From: Planctomycetales bacterium
GTDB taxonomy: Bacteria; Planctomycetota; Planctomycetia; Planctomycetales; Planctomycetaceae
Length of the DNA stretch: 64,000 bases
Reading direction: 5' to 3'
Assembly: GCA_026400835.1 (NCBI GenBank)
Contig: JAPLOA010000055.1
Location: forward strand, 1 to 64,000
Part shown: positions 34,389 to 44,600 of the stretch, in pieces
Numbering within the stretch: the first letter of the stretch is position 1
Layout: each line of letters opens with the position of its first letter
Program-made: the position numbers and the translations under genes
Notes under the pieces: generated by a model
Seen by the model: only the letters and a program-made list of their open reading frames with translations
Told to the model about the DNA's origin: nothing
Databases searched by the model: none

Positions 34389-34618
34389 GTTTTTGCACCT
34401 TGAGGGGGCTCGAAGAGCTGTCGGCCGGGACTGACAGGTTTCGAGCGGGCCGGAGTTTATCGAAATTATGGTGGCTGGCAACCGACATATTCTCAGTTCC
34501 TTTCTTCCTGTTGTATGAGAACCCCCGGAGCCGTACCCTCCCGGAATATTTCGACTCGGTTCTCTCGACATTACCACCCAAAATCTCAGCTACGGCCAAT
34601 CTCAGCAGGATTTTCGCT

Positions 34619-35506
34619 ATGCACCATGGAGCTGCCAAGGATCTCTCTCTGAAACATGGCCCCATCAGCGATTTGTTCGATTGCGATGCCTCGACGGAAC
34701 AGCGACAACAATGGAGGCTCTCCGAAGAGCAACTGCAGTTCTTTCACGAAAATGGATACGTCCCCGGGCCTCAGATCCTGAACGCTCGACAGATTGACCA
34801 TCTGCGGGCGGAATTGGCAATGCTTTCTGAGCCAGGCCATCCGGGGTCTGAATTCTGGTACGAATACAATTCCAATGAGTCAAAGAATCCGTCGCTGGTT
34901 CTCTTCCATGCCCTCGGTGCATGGCGAATTACGATGGGGATGCATGACATTCTCTGGAGTGCTCCGTTCACAACGCCCGCATCGCAGCTGCTGGGTGGGC
35001 CAATTCGATTCTGGCACGATCAACTGTTCTGCAAACCGGCCATGCATGGCGGTGTCGTGGCCTGGCATCAGGATTATTCCTATTGGACTCGCACGAAGCC
35101 GCTGGCTCATCTGACCTGCTGGATTGGTCTGGATGACAGCACCGTCGACAATGGTTGTCTGCATTATGTGCCGGGCAGTCATCATTGGAATCTGCTGCCA
35201 ATCACCGGGCTGTCAGGAGACATGAATGCCATTCAGGGAGTTCTCAACGAAGAGCAATGGGCACAGTTTAACAAACACGTTCCGGTAGAACTGAAAGCTG
35301 GGCAATGCGTCTTTCATCATCCGCTGACGATTCATGGTTCATTCGAAAATCGCACGCCCAATCCTCGCCGAGCGGTCGTGCTGAACGTGATTCTGGACGG
35401 CGTGAAGAGCGATTCCGACAAACCGCTGCTTGAGGGAGTTCCCGTTGTTCCGCCCGGGACTCCTCTACAGGGGCAGTTTTTTCCGATGCTTTATGACCCG
35501 CGATGA
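34619..35506 (+). CDS. Phytanoyl-CoA dioxygenase (PhyH) family protein
   Basis: The frame is open from 34304, but that part lies across the tRNA gene. The ATG at 34619 has AGGA nine bases upstream and gives 295 residues. The fold is that of Fe(II)/2-oxoglutarate oxygenases. '[13 protein letters not shown]' holds the iron-binding H-x-D, the distal His is in '[14 protein letters not shown]', and the Arg of '[12 protein letters not shown]' fits the 2-oxoglutarate site. '[14 protein letters not shown]' is a typical PhyH phrase. Substrate unknown; planctomycetes carry many paralogues. Confidence 0.88.
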   Translation: MHHGAAKDLSLKHGPISDLFDCDASTEQRQQWRLSEEQLQFFHENGYVPGPQILNARQIDHLRAELAMLSEPGHPGSEFWYEYNSNESKNPSLVLFHALGAWRITMGMHDILWSAPFTTPASQLLGGPIRFWHDQLFCKPAMHGGVVAWHQDYSYWTRTKPLAHLTCWIGLDDSTVDNGCLHYVPGSHHWNLLPITGLSGDMNAIQGVLNEEQWAQFNKHVPVELKAGQCVFHHPLTIHGSFENRTPNPRRAVVLNVILDGVKSDSDKPLLEGVPVVPPGTPLQGQFFPMLYDPR

Positions 35507-35724
35507 GATCAGAATAATTCAGAGAACTCGGCCTCCCGCCTGAAGCAAGGGCTTCAAACGGCCCCGGCCACAGCCTTTCCGGCCGACTTTTCCGCCCTAT
35601 TCCTTCAGAGAATTGAGACGTCTTTGGGGGGAAATTCAAATAATTCGCATTAGTGTGGGGCGGTCGATATCATCCCGGTCATCATTTTTATCTCTCCTTT
35701 CTCATTTCGTCTCCAAGCATTTGC

Positions 35725-37581
35725 ATGTCATCCATTGACGAGATTCTGTGTTTGTGCGAAACCCGCATCGGGTATCAATTCAAAGACCGCACACTACTGC
35801 GACGCTGTCTGACTCACAGTTCATCAGCGGAAACACGACTCGACTCCAACGAGCGTCTGGAGTTCCTTGGCGATGCCGTTTTGGGGCTGGTGATCTGCGA
35901 CCATCTGTTTCAGCTCTATCCCGATCAGCGTGAGGGCCAGTTGACTCAGATGAAATCGTATCTGGTCAGCCGTCAGGTCTGTGCACGAGTTGCCAGGCTG
36001 CTGGAGATCGCTCCTCTGATTCTTGTGGGGCGAGGATTGCAGAGCATTCCGGAGTCAATTCTTTCGGCAGTGATCGAATCGTTGATCGCCGGTATCTACT
36101 TCGATGGTGGTCTGTCGGCGGCTCACGAATTCATTTTGTTCGGGTTTCGCGAAGAGCTGGCGTTGTGCCGACCGTTGGATACAGAAAACTTTAAGAGCCA
36201 GCTTCAGGAGTATACTCAACGCGAACTCGGCACGACGCCCGAATATCTGCTGCTGGAAGAGACCGGCCCCGATCACGCGCGTGAGTTCGGCGTAGCCGCG
36301 AGAGTGAAAGACGCGGTCTTTGAAATCGGCCGCGGTCGCAGCAAGAAGGAAGCCGAACAACATGCGGCTCGACATGCCGTCCTGTCGCTGCAAAGAATGG
36401 AATCCGAAGCAAAGCTCGAAATCGCCTCCCGTGAATCGACAACCTGCGAAGAGAATGTCAACGCCCTCGCTGAAGAGAAAGGCTTCGGTGACAAGGCGAC
36501 CTGCGACATCGTCATGATTCAGGTTATTGAGCAGGCAACAACAGAGATCCTGATTTGCCATCCGACGGATGCTGTTGGCGATCTGACCAGTCCCGAAAAT
36601 TGTCCACAAATGAAGGCAAACGTTCCTGTGAATACTATTGAAGCCGAAGTGTTGTTTCGTCCCGAGTCGGCGGCTCTGCGATTTCTTCCGGAAGGCCCTT
36701 ATTCACTGGGTCAGGGACGGATGAGCTGGGTTGGAATCCAGCACGGAGCAGATTCCACGGTCGGCTCGATCAATATTTTGAACCTGAACGACGGAACCAA
36801 CCAGACTTTTGATCTTCCCGGGCGTCCGGGGTTTGCGTTTCCCACGGATTGTGCCGGAGTTTTCGTCACAGGGTTTGAGCGGTCCGTTGGGCTGTTCGAC
36901 ACCTCAAGTGGGCAGTTTACTCCGCTTGTTGAGGGGCTTGAATCTGCTGTGACAAACACGATCATCAATGATGCCGTAGTCTACGATGGTAACCTGATTT
37001 TCGGATGCAAGGAGCTGGAGTTTAAGACACAGAAGGCCGGTCTGTACTTGTGGCGACGCCTTGATGGAAAAACAATCCAACTGCGTAACGACCAGATCTG
37101 TTCGAACGGAAAAGCGATCATCAGCGATGCGTCAGGAAATCTGACGTTGTTCGATATTGATTCCTGTACAAAGCAGATCACGCGGTGCTCACTGAATATT
37201 GCCGAAGCAACCGTTGGGCAGCTTGAAGTGGTCGTTGATCTGACGGCCGAATCTGTCTTTCCGGATGGCATGCTGCTGACTCCGGATCATAAGAGCCTGA
37301 TTGTGGCTCTGTATGATCCAGGTGATCCTGCCGCCGGAGCTGCTCGTCAGTATTCCGTCAGCACAGGCGAACTGGAAGCAGTCTGGGCATGCCCGGGGTC
37401 TCCTCGCGTCACATGTCCGCAATTGATTGAACGTAACGGTCAGGTTTGTCTTGTGCTGACTTCTGCCGTCGAACATATGCCGGCCGAGCAGCTTACGAAG
37501 CATCCGAATGCCGGTTGTCTTTTTATCGGTGCGACGTCTTTTGCATCCATCGGAGATCAGCCGGTTTTTCAGTGCCCTTAG
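35725..37581 (+). CDS. rnc: RNase III fused to an SMP-30/gluconolactonase-like beta-propeller
   Basis: One uninterrupted frame of 618 residues starts at the ATG at 35725. Residues 1-150 are the RNase III domain, with the signature 'NERLEFLGDAVLGL' at 42-55 and the second acidic site in 'SILSAVIESLIAGIYFDGG'. Residues of about 155-225 are a double-stranded-RNA-binding domain ('NFKSQLQEYTQRELGTTPEY', 'GRGRSKKEAEQHAARHAVLS'). A linker of about 80 residues leads to a C-terminal beta-propeller of the SGL/SMP-30 type ('GRMSWVGIQHGADSTVGSIN', 'FPTDCAGVFVTGFERSVGLF', 'FPDGMLLTPDHKSLIVALYD'). Normal RNase III is about 230 residues, so the second half is an added module. A recent stop loss joining two genes is an alternative explanation. 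The enzyme half should process rRNA and other double-stranded RNA. Confidence 0.85.
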   Translation: MSSIDEILCLCETRIGYQFKDRTLLRRCLTHSSSAETRLDSNERLEFLGDAVLGLVICDHLFQLYPDQREGQLTQMKSYLVSRQVCARVARLLEIAPLILVGRGLQSIPESILSAVIESLIAGIYFDGGLSAAHEFILFGFREELALCRPLDTENFKSQLQEYTQRELGTTPEYLLLEETGPDHAREFGVAARVKDAVFEIGRGRSKKEAEQHAARHAVLSLQRMESEAKLEIASRESTTCEENVNALAEEKGFGDKATCDIVMIQVIEQATTEILICHPTDAVGDLTSPENCPQMKANVPVNTIEAEVLFRPESAALRFLPEGPYSLGQGRMSWVGIQHGADSTVGSINILNLNDGTNQTFDLPGRPGFAFPTDCAGVFVTGFERSVGLFDTSSGQFTPLVEGLESAVTNTIINDAVVYDGNLIFGCKELEFKTQKAGLYLWRRLDGKTIQLRNDQICSNGKAIISDASGNLTLFDIDSCTKQITRCSLNIAEATVGQLEVVVDLTAESVFPDGMLLTPDHKSLIVALYDPGDPAAGAARQYSVSTGELEAVWACPGSPRVTCPQLIERNGQVCLVLTSAVEHMPAEQLTKHPNAGCLFIGATSFASIGDQPVFQCP

Positions 37582-37630
37582 TTTCTCATAAACAACATTT
37601 AACAAGCATTCATCGACAGAGGACAGATCC

Positions 37631-38518
37631 ATGCGACTTGATGGACACGAGGAAAGTAAAAACGTTATTGATAGCCGAGGTCGTCGCGGACCAGTGATGG
37701 CTGCAGGCGGCGGGGGGTTGTTGCTGGTTGTGATGATGATCGTCATGAACCTCATGGGTGTTGACGAGAATAAGCAGAGGCTGGCCGTTGGGGCCGCCAA
37801 AGCCCTGCAGCAACGAGCAGCCCAGGCTCCTGCCAAGCCTGGTGAGGGCATCAATGATGAAGCCAAAGTCTTCATCGCTCGCATCCTGAAAAGCACCGAG
37901 AATGTCTGGACGAAGTTGTTCCGCGAGCAGGTTCAGGGCGGGGGTTACACACCTCCAAAACTTGAAATCTATAGTGGAAGCGTGCGTACTGCCTGTGGCA
38001 CCGGCAGTGCGGCCATGGGACCGTTTTATTGCCCCGGCGATTCCAAGGTGTACATCGATCCGGCTTTCTTCGACGAACTGGCTCAGCGACACAAAGCGGC
38101 TGGAGACTTTGCACAGGCTTATGTGATTGCTCACGAGGTCGCTCATCATGTGCAGAACCTCACCGGCTATAGTGACCGCGTCAACGAAGTGCGGGCTCAG
38201 GGCGATGAATTGATGACCAACCAGATGTCAGTGCGACTTGAGCTGCAGGCCGACTACCTGGCAGGCGTCTGGGCTCATTTTGCAGACAAGGATTACAACA
38301 TTCTGGAGTCGGGCGACATCGAAGAAGGTATCAATGCCGCGAATCGCATTGGCGATGATACGCTGCAGAAGGAAGCTCAGGGATATGTCGTGCCTGAACG
38401 CTTCACACATGGCACATCAGCGCAACGCGTTTACTGGTTCAGAAAAGGCCTCAAGACCGGTAGCTTTGAAGACTGCGATGAGCTGTTCCGGGTGGCTTAT
38501 GAAAAGCTGTCGCGGTAG
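37631..38518 (+). CDS. ypfJ: Neutral zinc metallopeptidase, YpfJ family
   Basis: The protein has 295 residues and GAGGA seven bases before the ATG. A short cytoplasmic N-terminus ('MRLDGHEESKNVIDSRGRRG') is followed by one membrane helix ('GGGGLLLVVMMIVMNLMG') and a periplasmic domain with the zinc motif 'AYVIAHEVAHHVQNLTG'. 'ELQADYLAGVWAHFA' contains the probable third ligand. 'GPFYCPGDSKVYIDPAFF' is also highly conserved in the family. The peptidase role is predicted from the HExxH motif. The gene starts 49 bases after the RNase III fusion. Confidence 0.92.
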   Translation: MRLDGHEESKNVIDSRGRRGPVMAAGGGGLLLVVMMIVMNLMGVDENKQRLAVGAAKALQQRAAQAPAKPGEGINDEAKVFIARILKSTENVWTKLFREQVQGGGYTPPKLEIYSGSVRTACGTGSAAMGPFYCPGDSKVYIDPAFFDELAQRHKAAGDFAQAYVIAHEVAHHVQNLTGYSDRVNEVRAQGDELMTNQMSVRLELQADYLAGVWAHFADKDYNILESGDIEEGINAANRIGDDTLQKEAQGYVVPERFTHGTSAQRVYWFRKGLKTGSFEDCDELFRVAYEKLSR

Positions 38519-38847
38519 TTTGTTCTCTGTCGACAATCAGAAGTGCTCAGGTGGGGAGCAGCCGCGAAGTAACTTCCGACCTGAATCGAGGGGAGACTGA
38601 GCCGGTGTGCCTGCATTCGCTGAAGCTCACCGGCTTCAGCCAGCAGGAACAATGAAATTTCGAGGCCGCAACAAGCGAACGTGAAGGCACACCATTTCAG
38701 GGATACCGAGTCGACCAGAATCCCGGTCACCACGAGCCCGATCACGGGACAACGTCGGGCATTCCTGTGTCGGGCATTACAGTAGCTCTGCAGAGCCTTA
38801 TCGAGGCAATGCCAAAACGGTGGACCGCCCGGTGGTTCCAGAGGCCA
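38519..38847. other. Gene-free stretch between convergent genes
   Basis: These 329 bases lie between the ends of two convergent genes. A short direct repeat (TGTCGGGCATTAC-like, around 38755-38780) is present. No gene or clear terminator hairpin is seen. Confidence 0.4.
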
Positions 38848-40749
38848 TTAGAGCGTTGCGAACACGACGTCCATGATCATAAATCTCCCCTGATCAATGG
38901 AGCTGAGATTGATCGATGTTGCGCCAGAAGTGCTGCGTGACGTCGTCCTTGAGGTGCTTGTCGGGTTCTTCGTGCCGACGGTTTTCGTACCCTTGGCGGC
39001 CGATGAATTGTAATGGATCAGTTCGTCCGTTCGGGCGTTTGGATCAACAACAGAAATTGTCCAAACGTAGACCTGCGCACCGCTACCCGGCTGGGATGTT
39101 CCACCAGGCTTCAACACTGCCGTGAATGTGGGCGAATTCCTGATCCACGCAGGGATCTGGCTGAGCGTTCCCTGTCCTGTAACAATCGTTGGCTTGTAAT
39201 TGCCAAAGTTGATTCTGGTCAGTACAGCGCCTTCGGTTACGTTCAGAACTGGGTTCTTAGCGTCGTGGAGCAGAGAAATGTCGCGATAGTAGGGAATCCC
39301 GGGATCAGCCAAAAAGGTTCCTGAAAGCGGCGTTTTGGCAGTTACAGCCTTGCCATCCCAGCGATAAAAATCTCCCGCTGGTGTGATGTAGAACCAGCCA
39401 CTTGATCCTCTCATCCAGCGTTCATCCTGACCACCAAAATTCCGGCGATCAGTACCTGAAAGAGTCAGGCCAAGTCTCTGATCCAGTTGATAAGCCTCCA
39501 TCGCTCCCGACGAAGTTCGTGATGCACTTTGCACCCAGCCCTCGGGAACGACTTCACGGACCGTATACTTACCCGGCATCAGGTTATCAAAGCGATACCA
39601 GCCGCGCTCGGATTCCTGCTGAATCGCACCGTCCCCATTGCGGTCGATATCCCGCGACGTCGCCGTGGCCACCACTTTCCCAGCCGAATTAACGAGCTCG
39701 AAAACGAACCCATTCATCCATGGTTCCGGCGACTTCTGGGAAGACCCCAGCAAAGTCTGTGGAGTGTGCCAGACCTGCGGATCAAGCTGATCCACAACAG
39801 TCCCCGTCAGCGATTTGGCTTTACCGCTCCACTTGACCAGATTGCCGTTTGGACTCAAAAAGTACCACGCCGTGTTAACTGCGGACTGGTACCAGTACTC
39901 TTTTCCGCCAAAGTTATTGTATCGCGATTCACCACCCGCGAATTGCAGATTCAGGCCCAGTGTCGCTTCTGACTCACGAATCCCATTCGCATTCTTGTCG
40001 TGCCACTTTCGGCCCTCGACAATCCCCGGAATGATGGGTTCTTCGTATGTGATCTCGAGAGTGGGTCGCAGTGCAGCATTAGCCGAGTTTCGGCTAACAA
40101 ACGCTTTCATGTTTCCGGACGCTTCAGCCGACTTGACGAACCAGCCAAAATTCGAGTTAGGACTATCCAGCCAATCCTGAACATCTGCGACCAGATTTCC
40201 GCCGGACCACTCATAAGCCCCCAGTGCACTCGCTGCTACAGTCGACGATGCGCTGGCGAAGTCACCACCGAGTTTCGTCCACGCTGTACCTCCAAACTGA
40301 GGAAACATCCACGTGGCATCAAGCCCATTGGTCACTGCACCTTCCATCTCTGTACCGGAAGCATCTGAAAAACCTTCGCCCCATAATCGCAGTGATCGAT
40401 GCACTGCAACATTGGTTGAACCACCTGCCGTCTGGGCGAGATTCATCGTCAGCACGACGTCAAGAATTGTGGAGCCTTCCGGAATCCCGGCTGCGGCGAC
40501 GTCGAACGCGATCAAACCTCGACGAGCTGCGGCGGCACCACCCGCCCCACCCGCCACGATAAACTGTCCCTGACCGTTCGCGTGGTCACCTGTGGGCACG
40601 CTGTAAATTGTATTGTCGCGACTGGCGGCCAATTGCACGACCACCGCGCTAAGCAAGCTGCGAACCTCCAGAGACTCCGCCGCACAAGAGGCAGCCCACG
40701 CGCTGGGGCGTCGTCGAGTCGAATTTCTGGAAAATAGCTTTGCAAACAT
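38848..40749 (-). CDS. Secreted LEPR-motif protein with DNRLRE domain and SdrD/Cna-B-like domains
   Basis: This 633-residue protein begins with the planctomycete-type motif 'ESLEVRSLLSAVVVQL' (residues of about 25-40). Residues of about 40-235 match a DNRLRE/disaggregatase-related beta domain ('NTIYSVPTGDHANGQGQFIV', 'RGLIAFDVAAAGIPEGSTIL', 'NLVADVQDWLDSPNSNFGWF'). Then 'VEGRKWHDKNANGIRESEAT' marks an SdrD B-like calcium-dependent adhesin domain that ends in 'YRFDNLMPGKYTVREVVPEG'. The last part is Ser/Thr rich. It is probably exported and surface attached; the partner is unknown. Confidence 0.8.
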   Translation of the reverse strand: MFAKLFSRNSTRRRPSAWAASCAAESLEVRSLLSAVVVQLAASRDNTIYSVPTGDHANGQGQFIVAGGAGGAAAARRGLIAFDVAAAGIPEGSTILDVVLTMNLAQTAGGSTNVAVHRSLRLWGEGFSDASGTEMEGAVTNGLDATWMFPQFGGTAWTKLGGDFASASSTVAASALGAYEWSGGNLVADVQDWLDSPNSNFGWFVKSAEASGNMKAFVSRNSANAALRPTLEITYEEPIIPGIVEGRKWHDKNANGIRESEATLGLNLQFAGGESRYNNFGGKEYWYQSAVNTAWYFLSPNGNLVKWSGKAKSLTGTVVDQLDPQVWHTPQTLLGSSQKSPEPWMNGFVFELVNSAGKVVATATSRDIDRNGDGAIQQESERGWYRFDNLMPGKYTVREVVPEGWVQSASRTSSGAMEAYQLDQRLGLTLSGTDRRNFGGQDERWMRGSSGWFYITPAGDFYRWDGKAVTAKTPLSGTFLADPGIPYYRDISLLHDAKNPVLNVTEGAVLTRINFGNYKPTIVTGQGTLSQIPAWIRNSPTFTAVLKPGGTSQPGSGAQVYVWTISVVDPNARTDELIHYNSSAAKGTKTVGTKNPTSTSRTTSRSTSGATSINLSSIDQGRFMIMDVVFATL

Positions 40750-41031
40750 CTTCAGTTGTCGCCTTGCACCTGAAAAATCTTCACCAGAGCAATCAATCCG
40801 CCAATTGTCGGACCGTCCTGACTCTTTTCAAGTCTCATCCACCCCGCCACTTCGGAAAAGTGACCGGCCTCAACGTTGCCAAAGCCGCCTCGTAATTCTA
40901 CTCAGAAGCAGTTTTCCGTCAGTTTCGTCTCTCAATGCACGACGCAAAATGAAACGACTGGACGAATTTGCTACACGATTCCAACACAGAACCTGCAGAG
41001 CAATCTGCAACTTTACAAGATTTTCAGCCAC

Positions 41032-41520
41032 TTACACCAACGGAAGAGCGGAAACCGTATCCCCCAGACTCACAATACCTTCCGAGACGACCACCGCCGT
41101 GATTCCGCCATGGGCCAACATTGACGCATAACCACCCGGCCCCAGGTTCTCTTCCATCCTTGAACAAGGCGGACAATTGCCAGACCCTTCCAGCACCGCC
41201 GTCCCAATTCGAAACGTCTGATACTTCAATGCAGCAAGGTTGATGCCGGAAACCACAATATTTCGCCGCAGTAACGACGGGTCGATCTTTCCTCGCCCCA
41301 GAATCGCCTCCACAACCGGGATATGCTCAGCCTGAATCAACGTCACCTGCCGCTTCGACTTCCTCGTCGGGCGGCAATGATGATCGCCTTCCACGCCGCC
41401 CGTCACGATACGAACGGAGTCCTGCGACTTAATCTCTGATCGTGGCCCCGACGAGATTCCAATCCAGTCGACTTTTCCCTGAAACGTATTCGTGGAGAGC
41501 AGTTCTTTGAGTATCTCCAT
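41032..41520 (-). CDS. MOSC-domain protein
   Basis: This 162-residue single-domain MOSC protein is related to the C-terminal sulfur-carrier domain of molybdenum cofactor sulfurases and to YiiM-like proteins. Visible features are 'GKVDWIGISSGPRSEI', 'GGVEGDHHCRPTRKSKRQVT', 'LLRRNIVVSGINLAAL' and the conserved-Cys loop 'GSGNCPPCSRMEENLG'. It may transfer sulfur to the molybdenum cofactor or to a substrate. No molybdenum genes are nearby, so the physiological role is open. Confidence 0.88.
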   Translation of the reverse strand: MEILKELLSTNTFQGKVDWIGISSGPRSEIKSQDSVRIVTGGVEGDHHCRPTRKSKRQVTLIQAEHIPVVEAILGRGKIDPSLLRRNIVVSGINLAALKYQTFRIGTAVLEGSGNCPPCSRMEENLGPGGYASMLAHGGITAVVVSEGIVSLGDTVSALPLV

Positions 41521-41626
41521 GGTGACAGTCTTTCATCTTACTTGATAAAACCGGGGGAGTACCGCAGTCCAGCATGGTGCTCACCGAGCCATCTCCGGGT
41601 CGAACGGCTTTAACAGGAAACCAACT

Positions 41627-44600
41627 TCAAGGCTTCGCGACTTCGACGATTTTCTTCTGCAACAACAGGAAACTGACAAGATCTCGCAACTGCCCTTCGT
41701 TCAATGTCTCGCCTACATTCGATGGCATCGGTGAATTCGCAGACGCCTTACGCTCTTCGATGATGTCCGTCTGCAGAATTGTTTCTTTCGCCTGGCTGTC
41801 GACGATGCTGATCCGATTGCCTTCCAGTTCCTTCAGCAATCCGCTGTAGGCTTTGCCTTCGTCGGTCACAACGGTCGTCGTGCGAAACGCCACGTCAACA
41901 TTTCGATTCGGGATCAACACATCTTCCAGAACCCGGTCCAGCCCGCGATTACCAATTCCGTCCAGATTCGGTCCGACTTGTTTTCCTTCGCCGGCAATCT
42001 GATGGCAGATCTGACAATTCTTTCTGAACAACTCTTTGCCGTTTTGAATATCTCCTGCCGCTTGTTGAATGGCTTTTCGGCGATTCGTCAGCAACTCTTC
42101 CACGATGCTGTCTTCCGTGGGGAGCTTCTCTGTGAGCACGACCACTCGTGATTTCAATTCCTCCGTGGCGATCGCGTTCAAACGCTGCTGAATCGCGGGC
42201 TTGAGCAGTAGTCGTGCGGACGCCTTGCCGGCTTCCATGAGTCTCAGCAGCTCTTCAGCGCCCGTAAGATCTGCGGCAAGCGGTTGAGCAATCAACAACT
42301 GCTCAGCGGCCGTCGACACCTGAAATGCCGCTTCCAGAGCCTTGCGAGCTTCGTCAGAGTTCTCCAGCGCGATGGCATTCATCGCCGACTGGGCCAACGC
42401 ATCCGACGCAGCAGTAATTGTCGGAACAACTGAGACGGCAGTCAGCAGTGAGTTGGGACGCAGCTTCAGAAGCGAATTCGCCATGGCGACCAACGAATTG
42501 CGAGACACTCCACTCACTATCGACAGGCGAACAATGGCAGGTCGCAGTTCCTGCAGTCCGAAATCTCCGATCAGTTCTGCGGCTGCGAGTTGTCGCTGTT
42601 GATCGTCGGATGGATTCAGTCGATCGTCCGAGAATCGCCCCACCGCAATCCAGGCATACGCGGATGCATTGTCGCCGTCGACAAGTTCCAGGATAACCTT
42701 TCGTCCTCGCAGATCATCCGTTTTCCATTCGACCTTTTGGGCCACGTCATTCCGCAATGGAGACGCTTCCCGCAGCAACTCTTCCGACGCAGCATCGCGG
42801 AGCCGCACAAAATTGGCCTTCTTCAACGGCGCGTCCGGAATTCCGTCATGCCCCGCAATATAAAACGACAGACTGTCGCCGACTTCAATCGGTGCCGAAC
42901 GATAAATCCCCGTCCGGCGTTCACCCTGCTCAAAGCTGCTGTACAACGCTGCTCCTGCTACGCCGTCGGCCGACTTGCGGGACCGGACAACGCCCCAGCA
43001 ATTATTGTTATCAGACGCATCCGAGTGCGGCTGATAGTTCCAGCTAACTGCGGGCACGACGTCGAGTGCTGAAAGATCATCGGGCGTTTTCATGTTCAGT
43101 AACTGCATCGCAACATCCATGGCCCAGGCTCGTACTGCCGCCGGTGGCTGCTGTCCGCGCTGAGCAAACCCCTGACGCATCGAATTCAACAACCCGCGTT
43201 GCAGCTCGCGATCCCCGGAGAATCGCTCTCTCACCGCCGCCACAACTCCCTCGGCTGCTTCCGGCGAAACATGAGCCGCCGCGAACTGCAGATACTCAGC
43301 CAGCCGCGTGGGCTGAGACAAACCCAGAAACTGAATATTGCCAGCCACGAATTCCGCCGCCGCTGGTGTTTTGACGGCCAGACTCAGATCCGCCAGAACC
43401 AGACGATCCATGCCGACTTTCACATCCGCAGCGACTGTGCGGAACCAGTCTTCATGCAGCAAATGATCCCGCAGTGCAATCCGGATCGAATGTCGCAAAT
43501 GCACGTCAGCCAGATCGGTCGTATGAAACATGCGAAGCAGCGGTATGATGAGTTCCTGCGACTGTTGTCGAGAAGCCGCGGCTGCGGCCGAGCGTCGCAC
43601 CATCGCCGACAAGTCACCAAATCCCTTTTTCAGAAGCTGCGATGCCGCTGTCTGATCGGCTTCCAGCAAAGTCACTTCTCGCAGCGCCCGAAAAGCGTGG
43701 ACGCGGACAAGTTCATCATAGTCAGACGCCCCGGCGGAAATCTCATCAATCACTGACGCATCTCGCAGCGCCAGTAGTCGCAAAGCGAAACGGCGTACTA
43801 CAGAGTCATCGTCGTGAAGATGCTTTTTAAGTGTCGCAGTCGTCTCGGCTGACAGATCATCCGCGATCACATCGCGAGCCAGTCGCTTTTGCATTTCGGG
43901 AGCTGTCCTGATCACTTCAAGCAATTGCTCGGTGGTCAGAGCTGTCAGGTCCTGTCCATAGCCTTTGATGGCATTCGTCGCACCGTCAGTCCCAGCATAG
44001 CGAACTCGCCAAAGTCGTCCACGAAACCGATCGCGGCCCGGATGCTTCAGGTCAACTTCATAATGTCCGATGATTCGATTGTAAAAGTCCGCGACGTATA
44101 ACGCGCCATCCGGACCTGCGACCAGATCCACCGGCCGAAACCAGGGATCACTGCTGCTGACCATATCCGATTGTTCAATCGCTCGAACGCTGGAACCTGT
44201 GCGCTTCAAGGTGTTCTGATTCACTCGCGAAGTCATCACATTTCCATCAAACGTGCTGTTCGCATACTCCGCTGGGAATCGCAAATGCTCGCCCAGTGCC
44301 AATGCGGCAATCGCCGTTGATCCGTGCAGATGCTCCATAACATTCGGAGCATATCCCAAACCGTCATGCGGGCGTCCGAAGCTGTCGTAGCAACCCTCCG
44401 GCAACAACAGCGTCACGGGCTTGGTGTGACAGTCAGCCGTGTAGATATCACCATATTGGTCGATCGACATGCCGAACGGATTCACCTGGCCCTGAGTATA
44501 CAGCTCAAGCCGAGACCCGTCGGGACGGAAACGAAATGTGTTCCCTGACGTGAGGACCACTTTATGACCGTCCTTCCCGGCGACTTCTGAACGATTGTTG

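Noticed and set aside
34304..34618. N-terminal extension of the PhyH gene
   Set aside because: It would translate through the antisense of the tRNA-Arg gene; the ATG at 34619 has a better ribosome-binding site and the family's normal length.
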